DNA of 64,000 nt, from the NCBI GenBank assembly GCA_016212475.1, contig JACRGC010000002.1, positions 1 through 64,000 on the forward strand. Reading direction: 5' to 3'. This stretch comes from Microcaldota archaeon (GTDB taxonomy: Archaea > Micrarchaeota > Micrarchaeia > Norongarragalinales > SBBD01). Position 1 is the stretch's first letter. The number at the start of each line of letters is the position of its first letter. Below the pieces are notes generated by a model that searched no databases, was not told the DNA's origin, and was given only the letters and a program-made list of their open reading frames with translations. The translations under genes were made by a program, and so were the position numbers. Positions 59,473 to 64,000 of this stretch are shown here, piece by piece.

Positions 59473-60741
59473 ATGCTTGATATTAGGCTGGTTCGCGAAG
59501 AGCCAGAAAAAATAAAGGCAGCTCTTAAAAACCGCAATTCGAATTCAGACGTTTTGGACGAACTTATAAAGAAAGATTTGCAGTGGAGGAAAATGCTCCA
59601 ATTCGTTGAGGAGCTTAGGGGAAAGCGCAATTTGGTTTCTAAGGAGATCAATGAGCTATTGAAGGCAAAAAAGGACGCAAAGGAAAAAATGAGGGAGGCA
59701 AAGGAAATACCCCAAAAAATCAGCGAACTAGAAGAGCAGCTGCGGGAAGCTGAAAAAGAAAGGCTGGCGCTTGAACTGCTCATACCAAACATCCCGCAAA
59801 ACGATGTGCCAATTGGCAAGGATGAATCGCAAAACAAAGTCATCAAAACCGTGGGGGCTCCAAGAAAATTCACATTCAAGCAAAGGGATCACCATGAAAT
59901 CGGCGAGGCGCTTGGAATTTTGGATTTTGAGCGGGGTGCAAAATTATCCGGCGAAAGGTTTACTGTAATCAAAAAGGAGGGCGCAATTCTCGAACGTGCG
60001 CTCATCAATTTCATGCTTGATTTGCATCGCAAAAAAGGGTATGTTGAAATTTCCCCTCCTCTTCTTGTCAGGCCCGAAGTCTTGATTGGGACCGGGCAGC
60101 TCCCAAAATTCGAGGAGGATTTGTATAAGATGGAGCGGGACAATTTGTATGCAATCCCAACATCCGAAGTGGTTTTGACAAATCTTCATGCGGATGAATT
60201 CATCGAGCATAAATCATTGCCGTTCAACTACTGCGCCTACACTCCCTGCTTTAGGCGGGAAGCTGGATCGCATGGAAAGGATACGCGCGGAATCATCCGG
60301 CAGCATCAATTCGATAAAGTGGAGCTTGTCAAGATAACCGATGAGGTCTCTTCAAATTCCGAGCACCTAAAAATGCTAAAGGATGCGGAGGATGTTTTGG
60401 TAAAGCTTGGGCTTCCATACAGGGTAAATGAGCTTTGCACCGGCGATATGGGCTTTTCAGCTGCTCGCACATATGATGTCGAGGTTTGGCTCCCCGGCCA
60501 ATCAAAATTCCGGGAAATCAGCTCGGTTAGCAATTGCCTGGATTTCCAATCAAGGCGTGCGAAAATAAAATACCGATCAAAGGACAACACGTTCAAATAC
60601 TGCCACACTTTGAATGGCAGCGGGCTTGCGGTTGGACGGACATTTGTTGCAATTTTGGAAAATTTCCAAGAAGAGGATGGTTCAGTCAAAATTCCCGAGG
60701 CCCTCAAGCCCTACATGGGCGGAATTAGGCAGATTGGCTGA
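59473..60741 (+). CDS. serS: Seryl-tRNA synthetase
   Basis: MLDIRLVREEPEKIKAAL, TSEVVLTNLHADEF, FRREAGSHGKDTRGIIRQHQFDKVE, LNGSGLAVGRTFVAILENFQ. Confidence 0.97.
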   Translation: MLDIRLVREEPEKIKAALKNRNSNSDVLDELIKKDLQWRKMLQFVEELRGKRNLVSKEINELLKAKKDAKEKMREAKEIPQKISELEEQLREAEKERLALELLIPNIPQNDVPIGKDESQNKVIKTVGAPRKFTFKQRDHHEIGEALGILDFERGAKLSGERFTVIKKEGAILERALINFMLDLHRKKGYVEISPPLLVRPEVLIGTGQLPKFEEDLYKMERDNLYAIPTSEVVLTNLHADEFIEHKSLPFNYCAYTPCFRREAGSHGKDTRGIIRQHQFDKVELVKITDEVSSNSEHLKMLKDAEDVLVKLGLPYRVNELCTGDMGFSAARTYDVEVWLPGQSKFREISSVSNCLDFQSRRAKIKYRSKDNTFKYCHTLNGSGLAVGRTFVAILENFQEEDGSVKIPEALKPYMGGIRQIG

Positions 60742-60800
60742 TGGAATAATAAGGATTATATTTTTCAAATGTTTATTCGTTGGCATTTTTGGTGTTAGTT

Positions 60801-61205
60801 ATGAATTTGAAGGTTTTGGGCCAGGTATTCATGGCAATGTTCATTGTTTCCCTAGTGGGATATGGTTTTTCTTTCCTAGGGGTTCCGGGCAGTTTGGTGG
60901 ATTCGTTTTGGAAATTGATTGCATTATCCCTTGCAATTTCAATAATTGCAGGGTATGCATATCCGCATGTTAGGGGGATTAAAAAGGATGATCAGCTCCT
61001 TGCAACTATTAGGCGCGATGTGATGCACAATAACGCCCTTCATCAGCACGTTGACAATGTGGTGGTTGTTGCAACCGATGAGGGAAGAATTGGCCAGAAA
61101 ATAAAGGTCAAGCTTTGGAACGGAAAAAGGGGCGAGGGGGTCATAACGCAATACGCAGGCACACTGACTCCTGCAACAATTAGATTGACGGAGAGCGAAA
61201 TGTGA
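60801..61205 (+). CDS. Hypothetical membrane protein with two TM and a C-terminal soluble domain
   Basis: ORF 60780-61205 with likely internal start. Confidence 0.6.
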   Translation: MNLKVLGQVFMAMFIVSLVGYGFSFLGVPGSLVDSFWKLIALSLAISIIAGYAYPHVRGIKKDDQLLATIRRDVMHNNALHQHVDNVVVVATDEGRIGQKIKVKLWNGKRGEGVITQYAGTLTPATIRLTESEM

Positions 61206-61325
61206 ATCAAATAAAAATATTAATTTTGGGAAATACCTTTAGCAATTCCAATCATTCCGCCAACAATTTCCATTAAATACAATCAAAATTTAATTTTCCA
61301 TTAAAATTCGTGAAAAAATATGGTT

Positions 61326-61886
61326 ATGAAATTCGAGGAAAACGAGCTTTTGCATATTGCCGTTTCAGTCATAACCATATCGCTTGCATTTTCCCTGTAT
61401 GCCGGAACGTTTTGGCTAATCCTTGCTACTCTAGGATTGGGCTTTATTTTGCATGAATTAGCGCACAAATACGTTGCGCAATCATACGGCGCATTCGCGG
61501 TGTACCGTGCGTGGACATTTGGACTTCTTTTGGCGCTTGGCCTTGCAATTTTTACCGAAGGAAAATTTATTTTCGCAGCTCCCGGAGCAGTTGTGATATT
61601 TGGGCGGCACCTGACACAAAAGCAGAACGGGAAAATTGCAATTGCCGGATCGGTTACAAATTTTGCACTTTCGCTTATTTTCCTATCAGTCGCCTACGCC
61701 GGAATTGGCTATGAGGACCTTGCAAGGACCGGCGCTTACATCAATGCATTTTTGGGCGCATTCAACATGATCCCAATTGCGCCTCTTGATGGCCAAAAAG
61801 TGCAGGCATGGAGCGAATCTGCGTGGCTTGCCATTACAGCTGCCTGCTGGGGGCTGCTGTTCCTTTTGATGTTTGGGGTAATTTAG
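61326..61886 (+). CDS. Site-2 protease-like M50 intramembrane metalloprotease
   Basis: HELAH in a TM segment; FNMIPIAPLDGQKV. Confidence 0.85.
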   Translation: MKFEENELLHIAVSVITISLAFSLYAGTFWLILATLGLGFILHELAHKYVAQSYGAFAVYRAWTFGLLLALGLAIFTEGKFIFAAPGAVVIFGRHLTQKQNGKIAIAGSVTNFALSLIFLSVAYAGIGYEDLARTGAYINAFLGAFNMIPIAPLDGQKVQAWSESAWLAITAACWGLLFLLMFGVI

Positions 61887-61902
61887 AAAAAGGTGTTCGA
61901 CC

Positions 61903-62337
61903 ATGGCATCTATTTTGCAATTGCTTAAAACGCAAGGTTATTCCAGATTAGCAAACTTGGATGAGCTCATTGCCTTAAAACAAAAAGGCGCTACCGGCAA
62001 ATATTATGTCGCTGGCGAACCAATAAGATTTTCAAACACAGGCAAACTACCCCCTCTTCCGCATCCACCTAATATTTTATTTTCTCCCGACATCCTTGCG
62101 GTGCATCTTAAAGAAAATGGCATGGCGCTTGCAAAAATCATTGAACAAAAACGAAGTGGAGTTGGAAGCGCTATTAGGTATTTGGGAATGCCGCATTTTG
62201 AAACCATGAAGCAACACCTGAAAAAGTTGGGATTTGAGCTTCATAGCGTATGGATAATGAGGGAAAAACACCAGGATGCAACATATTCCCCGGATGGCAA
62301 GCTAATAAATAATGTAAAATTCAGCCATTTCGAATAG
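61903..62337 (+). CDS. Hypothetical protein
   Basis: 144 aa ORF following the M50 protease. Confidence 0.55.
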   Translation: MASILQLLKTQGYSRLANLDELIALKQKGATGKYYVAGEPIRFSNTGKLPPLPHPPNILFSPDILAVHLKENGMALAKIIEQKRSGVGSAIRYLGMPHFETMKQHLKKLGFELHSVWIMREKHQDATYSPDGKLINNVKFSHFE

Positions 62338-62372
62338 GTGGGCGCTGGAAATTCAAACGTTTAATCGAATAA

Positions 62373-64000
62373 TCAGACTTTTGAAAATTTCGCCCGAACC
62401 TTAAGCCCGATTTTAAGCTCGTTCAAATCCAATTCGATGGAATGATTGCCAAGCAGTTCAGAATCAAGCATTTTCAAATCGACCTTTGATGCCCCAACTT
62501 CCAATGCGAGGGCTGATTTCATGCCTGAAAATGCCTCCCGAACCTTCGCATCATTGAAATTGATTGTCAATGAGATTTTTTCGTTCACAACAAACCCCGC
62601 TTTTTTCCTTTCAGCCTGAACTGCCCTTGAAGCTTCCCTTAAGATAGCGCTGATGATCATTTTTTCAGATAGGGTTTTTGGAATGAAAACGGATCCTCCC
62701 TCAAATTCCTTTTTGCCAAACTCCGAATTTTCGCCAACCGAAACGTTTTGGGCGTTGCAATGATTTTTCAGGACATCGCTTAGCAAAGCAACTGCATTTT
62801 GCGTCTTTTCATCCCCTGAAATCAAAATTTCCTCAACCGGCCACCTAAGCTTCAATTTCAACTCCTGACGCAGGGAATTCACTGCTTCTGAAACTTTTGA
62901 AACAACCTGGAAGGATTCGATCAATCCAACATCGACAAGTTTCTCATCCATTTTGGGGTAATCCTCAAAATGCACGGATTCTTTTCCATTGACTTTTAGC
63001 TGTTGGTACAAATATTCCGAAATATACGGAGAAATCGGAGCAATCAGCATTGAATACTCTATTAGCACCTTCCTTATGAGGGATAGGCAGGTTAATTTGT
63101 CAGGCGTTGAACCCTCATCCGATACCCGATCCCTAATCAGCTTGATGTATGTTCTTGAAAAATCATCCACCAAAAACCGGATCATTTCCCTTCCAACAAG
63201 GTTCATTTCGAATTTTTCAATCGATTCCGCTGATTGCTGCTTTAGGACATTTAGTTTTGCAAGCACCCACTTATCTTCCAATTTCAAATTGGCAATGTTC
63301 AATTCGGGTATTTTTGCGTTTTCAGAATATGTTTTGTAGAATGCGAAGATGTTGAATAAAATTGCAAATGCCCGTTTTACCTCCTCGGCTGTTTTGAATG
63401 AGAACTTTTGCACTTCCCATGGCGCAATCTCATAGCAATAATACATCCTAATGGCATCCGCTGAAAGCTTTTCGATCCCCTCGATTGCAGGCACGACATT
63501 CCCAAGGGATTTGCTCATCTTTTCGCCTTTCTCATCAAGCACCCATCCCATCATTGCAACGGATTTGTATGGCGCATTGCCAAACAGCCCAACGGATGTG
63601 AACATAAGCGAATCGAACCATCCCCGTATCTGGTCTTGCGATTCGTTGATCAAATCAACCGGGAACATGGATTCGAAAAGTTCCTTATTTTTGAACGGGT
63701 AGCCAAGCGATGCCCATGGCGCAATTCCGGAGTCAAACCAGACATTCAAAATGTCCCTTTCGCGGACCATTATGCTTGCGCAATTTAGGCAATTTAGTTC
63801 GATTTTATCCACCACATGCCGATGCAGGTCAGTTAATTCGGAATCATTCAATTTTCTGGCGCTTCTTTGCTTTAGCTCTTCTTTGCTTCCAATCACATCG
63901 AATTTTTGGCAGTTTTTGCATCTCCAAATCGGAAGCGGGATTCCCCAGTAGCGCTGCTGCGATATCGCCCAATCCTCCCTGTCAACCAGCCAGTTGTGGA
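62373..64000 (-). CDS. ileS: Isoleucyl-tRNA synthetase, C-terminal part (N-terminus outside window)
   Basis: NWLVDREDWAISQQRYWGIPLPIW continues to the window edge; WFDSGIAPWASLGYP; KMSKSLGNVV. Confidence 0.95.
   Translation of the reverse strand, partial: HNWLVDREDWAISQQRYWGIPLPIWRCKNCQKFDVIGSKEELKQRSARKLNDSELTDLHRHVVDKIELNCLNCASIMVRERDILNVWFDSGIAPWASLGYPFKNKELFESMFPVDLINESQDQIRGWFDSLMFTSVGLFGNAPYKSVAMMGWVLDEKGEKMSKSLGNVVPAIEGIEKLSADAIRMYYCYEIAPWEVQKFSFKTAEEVKRAFAILFNIFAFYKTYSENAKIPELNIANLKLEDKWVLAKLNVLKQQSAESIEKFEMNLVGREMIRFLVDDFSRTYIKLIRDRVSDEGSTPDKLTCLSLIRKVLIEYSMLIAPISPYISEYLYQQLKVNGKESVHFEDYPKMDEKLVDVGLIESFQVVSKVSEAVNSLRQELKLKLRWPVEEILISGDEKTQNAVALLSDVLKNHCNAQNVSVGENSEFGKKEFEGGSVFIPKTLSEKMIISAILREASRAVQAERKKAGFVVNEKISLTINFNDAKVREAFSGMKSALALEVGASKVDLKMLDSELLGNHSIELDLNELKIGLKVRAKFSKV

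Noticed and set aside
1-64000. CRISPR arrays, rRNA genes, IS elements
   Set aside because: No regularly spaced identical repeats, rRNA signatures or transposase ORFs recognised.

Overview
Gene-dense archaeal chromosome segment (archaeal-type AlaRS, ProRS and IleRS, presenilin-like protease, TATA-type promoters). The gene mix suggests a DPANN-like lineage; that is inference. Main content: UvrABC excision repair genes; a long RelA/SpoT homolog; a CHASE4/HAMP/PAS histidine kinase with response regulator; a compact [NiFe] hydrogenase locus with maturation protease and nickel transporter; a proline cluster (ProB-ProA fusion, ProC, ProRS); SerRS; partial IleRS; and many hypothetical and membrane proteins. 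The strongest unusual signal is in regions that the ORF track covers with spurious ORFs. At 49714-49997(-), 50567-50869(-) and 52623-52857(+) I can fold three tRNA genes, Asp(GTC), Tyr(GTA) and Leu(TAG), broken by 2, 3 and 2 introns. Each has an intron in the T-loop (59/60) and one in the anticodon loop (37/38); tRNA-Tyr has a third at 30/31, leaving a 7-nt exon. The introns are related in sequence, including between different tRNAs and different positions, as if an intron family had spread. Other observations: an orphan structured RNA with its own TATA box (about 1571-1666), an Imm5-like gene with an in-frame stop, a frameshifted methyltransferase, a FIS-like tandem HTH protein and a DUF4011-like helicase-nuclease fusion. 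All calls come from reading the sequence; no searches were run.
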